Source: CAYUTA01 sp964447605
GTDB taxonomy: Bacteria > Bacillota > Clostridia > Christensenellales > CAG-138
DNA length: 64,000 nucleotides
Reading direction: 5' to 3'
Assembly: GCA_964447605.1 (NCBI GenBank)
Contig: CAYUTA010000005.1
Span: forward strand, 1 to 64,000
The notes under the pieces are model-generated. The model was not told the DNA's origin. It saw only the letters and a list, made by a program, of their open reading frames with translations, and ran no database searches. How positions within the stretch are numbered: the first letter of the stretch is position 1; every line of letters begins with the position of its first letter. Positions 26,654 through 34,310 of the stretch are shown here, one piece after another. The translations under genes and the position numbers were made by a program.

Positions 26654-27102
26654 CGCATTACCCCCATATCGCTTAATATCTGTTCCTGTTTTGCAAGCAT
26701 AACCGCCTCATCCCGCGGCGTCATGTGATCAAAGCCCAGCAGGTGCAACGCGCCGTGAACCGAAAGGAAGGTCATCTCGCGCCGCAGCGAATGGCCGAAC
26801 GCTTCGGCCTGCTCGACGGCGCGCGGCACACAGATTGCCACGTCGCCAAGATAACCGTCCGGCGGGGCAAGCAGCGCCTCCCCCTCCCATGCCGGGAACG
26901 TCAGCACGTCCGTGACCGCATCCATGCCTCGGTAATCGCGGTTCAACGCCTGTATCGCCTGCGCGCCGGCAAGCAGCACGCAGACGTCCCCCGCGCGGCT
27001 CTCCGACGCGAGCGCAGCGTTCATGGCCGATGCAATCCAATCCGGCTCAAGCCTTTCCATAAGCTCCGGCCCGGCGGAGCCGTCAACGCGTATCTCAATC
27101 AT
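26650..27102 (-). CDS. ybeY: Endoribonuclease YbeY
   Basis: The 150-residue protein has the single-strand RNase signature HGALHLLGFDHM, giving the three zinc-binding histidines. The preceding YRGMDAVTDVLTFP is also conserved. YbeY acts in 16S rRNA maturation and ribosome quality control. The start at MIEIRVDG overlaps the pgpH stop by four bases. Confidence 0.95.
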   Translation of the reverse strand: MIEIRVDGSAGPELMERLEPDWIASAMNAALASESRAGDVCVLLAGAQAIQALNRDYRGMDAVTDVLTFPAWEGEALLAPPDGYLGDVAICVPRAVEQAEAFGHSLRREMTFLSVHGALHLLGFDHMTPRDEAVMLAKQEQILSDMGVMR

Positions 27103-29273
27103 TTCAGCTCCGTTCCCGGATAGCGGATACGCTCGTGCAGCAGGCCGCCAAACGTTACGCAAAAACTTTTTTCAATCCGGCTGATCTCGGCAAGCGTCAG
27201 CGGACACAGGGAGAGCTGGCCGTCGTCCACCTTTCCCTGAATGACCTTGTGCACCATATTGGCCACGTCGTCTTTTGACGGGTCGGAAAGAGAGCGCACG
27301 GCGGCCTCGCAACTGTCCGCCATCATCACAATGGCGCTTTCGCGCGTGGTCGGCGGCGTGCCCGGATACCGGAAAAGCCGCTCGATAACGGGCTCCCCAT
27401 GCTCTCCGTCGGCCTCCTGCTGCTTGAGCGCCTTGTAATAGAAATACGCTGCAAGCGTGGTACCGTGGTGCTCGGCGGCAATCTTTCGTACGGCCGATGG
27501 CATGCGGTATTTGCTCAAAAGCGCCTCCGCATCCTTGGCATGGACAATGATATAGCCCGCGCTCTCCTCGGGCGGCAGCGTGTCGTGGATGTTATGCCCT
27601 CCGGTTTGGTTCTCTTTAAAATATTGCGGGCGGCGCAGTTTCCCAACATCGTGGTACATTGCGCCCGTGCGCGCAAGCAATGCGTTTGCGTTCACCGCCT
27701 CCGCCGCGCCTTCGGCAAGCGAAGCGGTCATCATGCTGTGGTGATAGGTGCCCGGAGCGGCGGTCATCATCTTTTTAAGCAGCGGATGGTTGGTGTTGGC
27801 CAGTTCATGTAGCCGTGCGTTGGTCACGATATCGAACACATTTTCCCACATGCTCAGCATGCCCACGCAAAATACCGAGAGCACCAGCGCCGCGGCGACG
27901 GTAAGTCCGGCAAACGTGACCGCAGCATTCCAGCCATCGCCGCGGATCATGCATCCGGCGGCTACAACAAGCGCGCCCGCGCCGCCGCCGAGCGCGCCCG
28001 CGCCGATGAGCGTGCCGCGCTGCTGGCTTTTTTCAGCGGCAAGAATGGTTGCCTGACCCCCGGCAAGCATCGAGGATAGCGCCAGCAACGAATCGCCCGT
28101 CAGCACGGCGGAGCCGCCGCCGCTGGCCAGCAACGAAAAAGAGAGCGCGAGCGTAAGGTTGGCAATCTGCGCCACAGGGCGCGAAATCAGGATGGAAAGC
28201 AGCAGAACGGCAAAGACCGACGGCATGATGCGCGGGTCGATCAGATAGCACAGCCATTGCATCGCAATGGTGAGGCACAGCACGAGCAGCAGCAGTACCA
28301 TGTCCTTATTGGAATGGAACACATCCGGCTCGCACATGCGCAGATATAAAAACAGAAGCGCATATGCGCAGAACAGGTACAGCGCAACGCCAACGCCGAA
28401 CGTACGGTTCGTGTTCCCGCCTTTGACAAGATCGAGCGAAATGAGCAACTGCATCTGTTCGGCGGTCACAACCTGACCCTGCTCAACGATGGTTGCGCCG
28501 CGTGAAATATACACCGGCTCCACGGCGGCCGCGGCCTTTTCCTTTTCCCGCGTGGTGGCGATGCTGTCGATCACGGTGGTTGGTTTCAGGTATGCTTCAA
28601 AAAGCATCTCCCCCAGCGTTTTGAGCCGAACCGGGATGGTCGTAATCTGCAATTCGCGGGAAACGGCGGCGCGCACGGTTTCCAGCTCCTTTTCCGAAAA
28701 GCCCGCCCGCAGCCTTTCGGAAAGCTTTGCAACCACAAGCTCCTCAAGCTGCTGCAAATCCGCGTCGGCGGCCGCAAGCAACGCATAGCCCAGCGTTGCG
28801 TCCGTAACGGGAACGGGCAGCGCCGCCGTCATGGTCAGCAGCTCGTTTTCCGTAAGCACATTCTTCCAGCTACGCGTATCCTCGATTGGAATCCGCGTGC
28901 CGTCGGCCGCCGTTTCAGAAGGCGCGCCGGATGCCCGGACGCCGTTTGCCGTGCTGCGGAAGCTCGCAAGCGCCGTAAAAAAACTTTTTGCATTGGAAAC
29001 AAGGGAATCGGCAAGCGTCGAATCGTTGGTATAGACATTGGCCACGCCGTCGCGCGCCGCTTGCCGCCGCACCTCCGTAGCGGGCAGGTTTTCAACCTTG
29101 CGCGGCGCGGTGATGCTCTGCGCGGCAACCAGGTCCTCGGAAACCTCGTAGCGCTTCGGCGTAAGCGACGCAATGCTCATCAGGCAGTTAAACGCAAACG
29201 CTGCGGCAATCACGATAACCGGGAACAGGCGTGCGCGGCGCTTATTCGGTTTTGCCTTTTGCACGCTCGCCAT
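27099..29273 (-). CDS. pgpH: 7TM-HD phosphodiesterase PgpH/YqfF
   Basis: The 724-residue protein has an N-terminal membrane helix, a large extracytoplasmic domain (about residues 40-290), a block of seven membrane helices (about 295-480) and a cytoplasmic HD domain with HHSMMTASLAEGAAEAV, MYHDVGKLRRP and AEHHGTTLAAYF. Characterised homologues hydrolyse cyclic-di-AMP. AAGGAG precedes the start. It is translated with ybeY downstream and phoH upstream in the conserved yqf operon. Confidence 0.93.
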   Translation of the reverse strand: MASVQKAKPNKRRARLFPVIVIAAAFAFNCLMSIASLTPKRYEVSEDLVAAQSITAPRKVENLPATEVRRQAARDGVANVYTNDSTLADSLVSNAKSFFTALASFRSTANGVRASGAPSETAADGTRIPIEDTRSWKNVLTENELLTMTAALPVPVTDATLGYALLAAADADLQQLEELVVAKLSERLRAGFSEKELETVRAAVSRELQITTIPVRLKTLGEMLFEAYLKPTTVIDSIATTREKEKAAAAVEPVYISRGATIVEQGQVVTAEQMQLLISLDLVKGGNTNRTFGVGVALYLFCAYALLFLYLRMCEPDVFHSNKDMVLLLLVLCLTIAMQWLCYLIDPRIMPSVFAVLLLSILISRPVAQIANLTLALSFSLLASGGGSAVLTGDSLLALSSMLAGGQATILAAEKSQQRGTLIGAGALGGGAGALVVAAGCMIRGDGWNAAVTFAGLTVAAALVLSVFCVGMLSMWENVFDIVTNARLHELANTNHPLLKKMMTAAPGTYHHSMMTASLAEGAAEAVNANALLARTGAMYHDVGKLRRPQYFKENQTGGHNIHDTLPPEESAGYIIVHAKDAEALLSKYRMPSAVRKIAAEHHGTTLAAYFYYKALKQQEADGEHGEPVIERLFRYPGTPPTTRESAIVMMADSCEAAVRSLSDPSKDDVANMVHKVIQGKVDDGQLSLCPLTLAEISRIEKSFCVTFGGLLHERIRYPGTELK

Positions 29274-29285
29274 AGGCGCTCTCCT

Positions 29286-30260
29286 TTATCTCTTCCGATT
29301 CTCAAACCGCTCATAGGCGCAGATGATGCGCTGCACCAGTTCGTGCCGCACGACATCCTTGTGCGAAAGCCGGATAATCCTTATGCCGTCCACGCCGTCG
29401 AGCACCTGCAGCGCGTGCACAAGGCCGCTCGTTTTTTCGCGCGGCAGGTCGATCTGGGTGATATCGCCTGTCACGACCACGCGCGAACCCTCGCCAAAGC
29501 GCGTTAAAAACATCTTCATCTGCTCATTGCTGCAATTCTGCGCCTCGTCAAGAATGATATAGGCGTTGTTGAGCGTCCGTCCGCGCATATACGCAAGCGG
29601 CGCGACCTCGATGGCCCCGCGCTCCGTCAGCGCGCGATAGGTCTCAAGGCCCAAAAATTCCTGGAGCGCGTCGTAGAGCGGCCGCAGATATGGATCGACC
29701 TTCGTTTGCAGGTCGCCCGGCAAAAATCCGAGCTTTTCCCCGGCCTCCACAGCCGGTCTGGTCAGGATAATGCGCTCGACCTCCTTGTTTTTAAAGGCCA
29801 GCACGGCCATTGCAACGGCCAGATACGTCTTTCCGGTTCCCGCCGGGCCGACTCCAAACACCAACTCGCTCTCTTTAAGCGCCTGTACATACCGCTTCTG
29901 GCCAAGCGTTTTGCACTTGACCTGCCTGCCGCGGTTGGTCAGCGCAATCACGTCGCCCATGATCTTGTCGATCATGTCCGCGTTGCCCTCCTTGGCCAGG
30001 TCGACGGCATACCGGATCCGGCCGCGGTTGATCGCATCCCCTCTCCGCTGCATATCCAGCATCTTTTCAAGCACCACACGCGCCAACGAGGCCGATTCCT
30101 CCTCGCCCGCAATGCGAATTCCGGCACTGTCCGTATAGATATGCGCGCCGGTTTCCTCTTCAATCACGCCGAGATTTTCGTCAAATACGCCAAACAGACC
30201 GACAAGCTCGTCCATCTGCTCAACCGGGATATTCATCTCGACCGTCTGTGTCTGCGTCAA
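29286..30260 (-). CDS. phoH: PhoH-like ATPase
   Basis: The 324-residue cytoplasmic protein has Walker A GVGPAGTGKTYLA near residue 138 and Walker B YIILDEAQN. It belongs to the PhoH/YbeZ family, which works with YbeY on RNA. The start is TTG at 30260, with GAGGAG eight bases upstream. Confidence 0.93.
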   Translation of the reverse strand: MTQTQTVEMNIPVEQMDELVGLFGVFDENLGVIEEETGAHIYTDSAGIRIAGEEESASLARVVLEKMLDMQRRGDAINRGRIRYAVDLAKEGNADMIDKIMGDVIALTNRGRQVKCKTLGQKRYVQALKESELVFGVGPAGTGKTYLAVAMAVLAFKNKEVERIILTRPAVEAGEKLGFLPGDLQTKVDPYLRPLYDALQEFLGLETYRALTERGAIEVAPLAYMRGRTLNNAYIILDEAQNCSNEQMKMFLTRFGEGSRVVVTGDITQIDLPREKTSGLVHALQVLDGVDGIRIIRLSHKDVVRHELVQRIICAYERFENRKR

Positions 30261-30348
30261 AGCAAAAACTCCTCTTTTTTACATACATGCAAAGGTATGC
30301 CTGTACTCGTTTTTTACATATCGCCGCGCCCTTACGGCCGGAACGCCT

Positions 30349-31515
30349 TTACGCAATCTCGCGCTCCAGGCCGATGGTTTCCTCCGTAACAACACAAACC
30401 ACGGCGACGACTACGCCGTCGAACACGGTGGTGCGCCGCTGCTTATCCACCACCGCGGCATCCTTGGGGATTTTCAGATAAGCCAACTGCTCGGCCGTGG
30501 CGAGCGCAAGCTCGGTCTGCTCCTCGCGCGTGCGGGGGCGCACCTGTTCGGTGAACTCGCAGCACATGCCCTCCATAACGGTGATGGGCAGAACGCTTTC
30601 CGCAAACGGACGCGTCGTTACGTCGCGAATCTCATAATCTGCATAGGGCGGCGGCGTTTGGCTAAGCGTAAGGCCCCACAGCGAAATTCTTCGGTACGGC
30701 ACACTGTTGCCGCTCTCGGCAAGCACGGTCTCGGTCGCTTCGGCCGCATACTCCGAAAAGTAGTACACCTGTGCGACGACGTTGCCGCGCGCATGCACGT
30801 TCATCGGCGCCTCAACGACCTCGTTGGTCTCCGGAACGTACTCGCCGGTAATCAGCACGTCGCCCGCGGCAACCGCATCGCCCGCCTGAAACGGCGAACA
30901 TCCCTCATAGACCTCGATGGTGCGGATCACGCCGTCTTTGACGGCCACCACGTCGCACGGCGTGTCCGGATCGACCGCCGGTACGGACGGCTCCATCTCC
31001 GTAACCTCCACACAAAGGCTGCTGCCGATCAGCTCAAGCGAGACCCATGCAATGCGTTGGTCATACAGCCGCATCAGCGCGCCGATATCCTCGAGATTCG
31101 ATTCCGGATACGGACCAAAGCGGGTAATCCCCTGCTCCTCCAGCCCGCGGAGCACAAGCGCCTCCGGCAGGCGGTCGCAACCTTCCACGCGAATATGCAT
31201 AATGCGCGTCGAGGCAAACGCCATCAAGCCGATTACGACAAGCAGGCCGGCCCACAACACCGGCCGGCGGCGCAGCCGCCAAAGAAGAAACGGCAAACCG
31301 TCGCGCGCAAGGATATGCACCCGGCAACCGCTTTCACGCACCAGGGGACGGATACGTTTAAAATCCCGCGCCCGCACGGTGAGCGAAAGCCCGCCTTCTG
31401 GAAGCCCGCGCACATTTTCCACCTGCATCCCGTTTGCACGCAGCAGGTTTAAAAAACGCGGCAGGTTCCTGCCCGTACATTGGATTATAACACACCCGTT
31501 TACGAAATGCCACAT
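30349..31515 (-). CDS. yqfD: Sporulation protein YqfD
   Basis: This 388-residue protein has one membrane segment near residues 88-110 and a large domain beyond it. LMAFASTRIMHIRVEG, then DIGALMRLYDQRIAWVSLELIGSSLCVEVTE, matches the YqfD family. YqfD and YqfC are mother-cell sporulation proteins under sigma-E in Bacillus. The start codon shares one base with the yqfC stop (TGATG). Confidence 0.93.
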   Translation of the reverse strand: MWHFVNGCVIIQCTGRNLPRFLNLLRANGMQVENVRGLPEGGLSLTVRARDFKRIRPLVRESGCRVHILARDGLPFLLWRLRRRPVLWAGLLVVIGLMAFASTRIMHIRVEGCDRLPEALVLRGLEEQGITRFGPYPESNLEDIGALMRLYDQRIAWVSLELIGSSLCVEVTEMEPSVPAVDPDTPCDVVAVKDGVIRTIEVYEGCSPFQAGDAVAAGDVLITGEYVPETNEVVEAPMNVHARGNVVAQVYYFSEYAAEATETVLAESGNSVPYRRISLWGLTLSQTPPPYADYEIRDVTTRPFAESVLPITVMEGMCCEFTEQVRPRTREEQTELALATAEQLAYLKIPKDAAVVDKQRRTTVFDGVVVAVVCVVTEETIGLEREIA

Positions 31516-31799
31516 CAGATACGCTCCTCATACGCCCAGCCCAGGATTCTGCCGCGCAGATAGACGCGCTCGCCGCCAAACTCCGTCAGTTCCAGCGATT
31601 CGCCATGGATGCGCACCACGCCTTCCGGCGTCATCAGCCGCACAAGCTCCTCGCTGTACTGCAAAATGCCGCTATGGTTTTCAACGAGCAGATCGCTGCT
31701 GCCAAGCATGGTAAATTTCGGTACGCGCGCGTCGGATTCCTCCGGCAAATCAAGCGCACGCAAAATCCGCCGAAGCCGGTTTGAATTGTTTTTTGCCAT
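31515..31799 (-). CDS. yqfC: Sporulation protein YqfC
   Basis: The 94-residue protein belongs to the YqfC/YabP family (PKFTMLGSSDLLVENHSGILQYSEELVRL). Members form spore-envelope assemblies. The start at MAKNNSNR has AAAAAGGAG upstream; an open frame 89 codons longer runs back over sigG and was rejected. It heads the yqfC-to-recO operon and is divergent from sigG. Confidence 0.92.
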   Translation of the reverse strand: MAKNNSNRLRRILRALDLPEESDARVPKFTMLGSSDLLVENHSGILQYSEELVRLMTPEGVVRIHGESLELTEFGGERVYLRGRILGWAYEERI

Positions 31800-31818
31800 A
31801 CCTTGCTCCTTTTTGCAA

Positions 31819-31848
31819 GCATATGTTCCGCGGGGGCTGGCAATGATA
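31819..31848 (+). promoter_or_regulatory. Candidate sigma-G/sigma-F promoter of sigG
   Basis: GCATA at 31819-31823 fits the sigma-F/G -35 consensus GMATR exactly. AATGATA at 31842-31848 matches five of seven -10 positions (CATWMTA), with an 18-base spacer. This would allow autoregulation, as known for Bacillus sigG. Confidence 0.5.
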
Positions 31849-31884
31849 AGAAAACAAGCTTTGAACCAATGACGGAGGGATTCG

Positions 31885-32658
31885 ATGGCGATCAACAAAG
31901 TGGAAATCTGCGGTGTGGATACCAACAAACTCCCGATGCTTTCCGCAAAAGAGATGCGGCAGCTTCTGCTAAAGGTCAAATCCGGCGACGAGGGTGCGCG
32001 AGAGGAGTTCATTCGCAGCAACCTGCGTCTTGTGCTGTCCATCGTGCAGCGTTTTGCCAACCGCAACGAACAGATGGACGATCTGTTTCAGGTCGGCTGC
32101 ATCGGCCTCATCAAGGCCATAGACAATTTCGACCTGCGGCACGAGGTGCGCTTTTCAACCTATGCCGTGCCGATGATTATCGGCGAAATCCGCAGGCACC
32201 TGCGCGACAACAACGCCATTCGCGTCAGCCGCTCGTTGCGCGATACCGCCTATAAGGCCCTGCAGGTGCGCAACCGTCTGTCCGAAACCTGTGAAAACGA
32301 GCCGACGCTTGCGCAGATCGCCAAGGAGCTCGACATCACCGAAGAGGACGTTACGTTTGCGCTCGATGCGATACAGGAACCCATCTCCCTGTTTGAGCCT
32401 GTGTTCCGCGACGATGGGGACGCCGTATTCGTTATCGATCAGATCAGCGACACCAAAACCAGCGACGCCAACTGGCTTGAAAGCATCGCCATCAACGACG
32501 GAATGTCGCACCTGACGGAGCGCGAAATGCGGATTCTTAAACTGCGTTTTTTCATCGGCAAGACCCAGATGGAGGTCAGCCGCGAAATCGGCATTTCCCA
32601 GGCGCAGGTTTCCCGTCTGGAAAAAAGCGCGCTGAAACAGCTGCAAAAGTTTGTGTAA
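31885..32658 (+). CDS. sigG: RNA polymerase sporulation sigma factor sigma-G
   Basis: The 257-residue late forespore sigma factor starts with the hallmark MAINKVEICGVDTNKLP. It continues with region 2 (IVQRFANRNEQMDDLFQVGCIGLIKAIDNFD), region 3 and region 4 (GKTQMEVSREIGISQAQVSRLEKSAL). ACGGAGGGATTCG precedes the ATG. It stands alone on the plus strand and converges on sigE, rather than following it in an operon. Confidence 0.96.
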   Translation: MAINKVEICGVDTNKLPMLSAKEMRQLLLKVKSGDEGAREEFIRSNLRLVLSIVQRFANRNEQMDDLFQVGCIGLIKAIDNFDLRHEVRFSTYAVPMIIGEIRRHLRDNNAIRVSRSLRDTAYKALQVRNRLSETCENEPTLAQIAKELDITEEDVTFALDAIQEPISLFEPVFRDDGDAVFVIDQISDTKTSDANWLESIAINDGMSHLTEREMRILKLRFFIGKTQMEVSREIGISQAQVSRLEKSALKQLQKFV

Positions 32659-32808
32659 AAGGCGCTGCGGCCCGTTTGCCTGCCGCACATACGATTTTAT
32701 ACAAGATGATGCAAGGTACAGGCGCGTTGCCCCGCGTCCGGCCCCGATCGTTCACGCCGCGTTGGCAATGTTTCCAGGCCGCAGGTTTGGATCGGTATGC
32801 ACAAGCGG

Positions 32809-33519
32809 CTATTGCATCCTCTGAATATCCCGCTGCAAACGCTTGATAATCCGCTTTTCCAGGCGGCTGATATAGCTTTGTGAAATCCCAAGCATGTCGG
32901 CTACCTGCTTTTGCGTGCATTCCGGCCGGTTATTGAGACCAAAGCGGAGCTCTACAATGGTCTTTTCACGCGGCGACAACCTGATGAGCGCCTGCCGCAG
33001 CAGCTCCCGGTCCACCTCGTCCTCCATGTCGCGGCTGATGATGTCGTTATCCGTACCCAGGATATCGGATAACAGCAGTTCGTTCCCATCCCAGTCCACA
33101 TTGAGCGGCTCGTCAAAGGAAACCTCCAGCTTCAGCCTGCTCGTACGCCTCAAATGCATCAGAATTTCATTTTCAATGCAGCGCGACGCATACGTCGCCA
33201 GCTTGATTCGTTTGGACGCGTCGAACGTATTGACCGCCTTGATCAGCCCGATGGTGCCGATGGAAATCAAATCCTCCACGCCGACGCCCGTGTTCTCGAA
33301 CTTACGTGCAATATAGACCACCAGCCGCAGATTATGTTCAATGAGCGCGTTTTTTGCCTCCGTATCGTCATGCATCAGTCGTTCGATCCACTCCTGCTCC
33401 TCCTGCGGCCCAAACGGCGGCGGCAGCGTCTCCCCCGAGTGGACATACATCAGTTCCTTCGCCCGCCGCATCAGCAGCCGCATGTAAATCCGTTCCAGTA
33501 TCCGTTTCAGTCTGCGCAT
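32809..33519 (-). CDS. sigE: RNA polymerase sporulation sigma factor sigma-E precursor
   Basis: The 236-residue protein is the mother-cell sigma factor. An N-terminal basic amphipathic stretch (MRRLKRILERIYMRLLMRR) corresponds to the pro-sequence removed by SpoIIGA. The core holds NLRLVVYIARKFENTGVGVEDLISIGTIGLIKAVNTF, then VSFDEPLNVDWDGNELLLSDILGTD, then ISQSYISRLEKRIIKRL. AAAGGTGG seven bases upstream fixes the start. Its first 152 bases overlap the open end of spoIIGA. Confidence 0.96.
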   Translation of the reverse strand: MRRLKRILERIYMRLLMRRAKELMYVHSGETLPPPFGPQEEQEWIERLMHDDTEAKNALIEHNLRLVVYIARKFENTGVGVEDLISIGTIGLIKAVNTFDASKRIKLATYASRCIENEILMHLRRTSRLKLEVSFDEPLNVDWDGNELLLSDILGTDNDIISRDMEDEVDRELLRQALIRLSPREKTIVELRFGLNNRPECTQKQVADMLGISQSYISRLEKRIIKRLQRDIQRMQ

Positions 33520-34297
33520 GAATGCACCACCTTTCGTCCGTCAATATCCCTCCGCCCACGATGGCGTCGGCGCATTTCAGCGCCTGCCTGCTTTCGGCAA
33601 CCATAGCGTCGACGCTGTGCCAATATCCCTGATACACGCGCACGTCGACGGGCCGCATAGCGCGCAGCATACCCTCGCCGTCCACCGTGCGGTATGGTAC
33701 GGGCCGCCCCTCATATGGCGGCAACAGGCCCGGGCGGATTATGATAACGGGCAGACCGCTGATGGGTTCGACCAGCAGATTGCCCGTATCCACGAGCGCG
33801 TTTAAATCCAGCATACGGTCCGGCAGACGGACCATAAGCCGTATGCGAAGCGGGCGCTGCCGGATTGCGCGCAGCATGGCGCGGATCAGCCGCGGCAGCA
33901 GTGCGCAGCAACAGGCGGAGATCAGCGCCACACGAACGGGCACCGTACATACAAACGCGCCACTGCGGAAGTTGCCGCCAAAGAGCATTGCCAGCGCGAA
34001 CATCACGCCGCCCATCAGGCAGGCGGCAAGATACAGGCAGAGCAGCGCCTTCGGATACGTGCGCGGCGTTTCCATCAGCGGCAGCGCCATAACCGCGCCA
34101 AGCAACAGCTTGGGTAAAAATGCGGCCAGCACGGGAAGAACCGACATGGACAGCAGCGCGTAGACCGCGCCAAACGCCGCGGCCGCCCACATCCGCCACG
34201 AAACGGGCCTGACCCCCTCCAGCGCATATGCCAGCCGCAGCATCAGCAGATTCATCATCAGGTTATCCAGCAGAAACAGCTCGATCGATACGCGCAT
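33368..34297 (-). CDS. spoIIGA: Sigma-E processing peptidase SpoIIGA, extended C-terminus
   Basis: The 309-residue product has five N-terminal membrane helices (about residues 5-150) and an aspartic-protease-like domain. DLNALVDTGNLLVEPISGLPVIII contains the catalytic DTG. SpoIIGA cleaves pro-sigma-E after a forespore signal. The expected domain ends near VGGGILTDERW; the frame then runs on for about 50 residues of biased composition through the start of sigE. An indel near the stop, or tolerated overlap, could explain this. I place the start at MRVSIELF, behind GGCGGTGG; a TTG seven codons earlier is possible. Confidence 0.88.
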   Translation of the reverse strand: MRVSIELFLLDNLMMNLLMLRLAYALEGVRPVSWRMWAAAAFGAVYALLSMSVLPVLAAFLPKLLLGAVMALPLMETPRTYPKALLCLYLAACLMGGVMFALAMLFGGNFRSGAFVCTVPVRVALISACCCALLPRLIRAMLRAIRQRPLRIRLMVRLPDRMLDLNALVDTGNLLVEPISGLPVIIIRPGLLPPYEGRPVPYRTVDGEGMLRAMRPVDVRVYQGYWHSVDAMVAESRQALKCADAIVGGGILTDERWCIHAQTETDTGTDLHAAADAAGEGTDVCPLGGDAAAAVWAAGGAGVDRTTDA

Positions 34298-34310
34298 TCC
34301 TTTCCACCGC

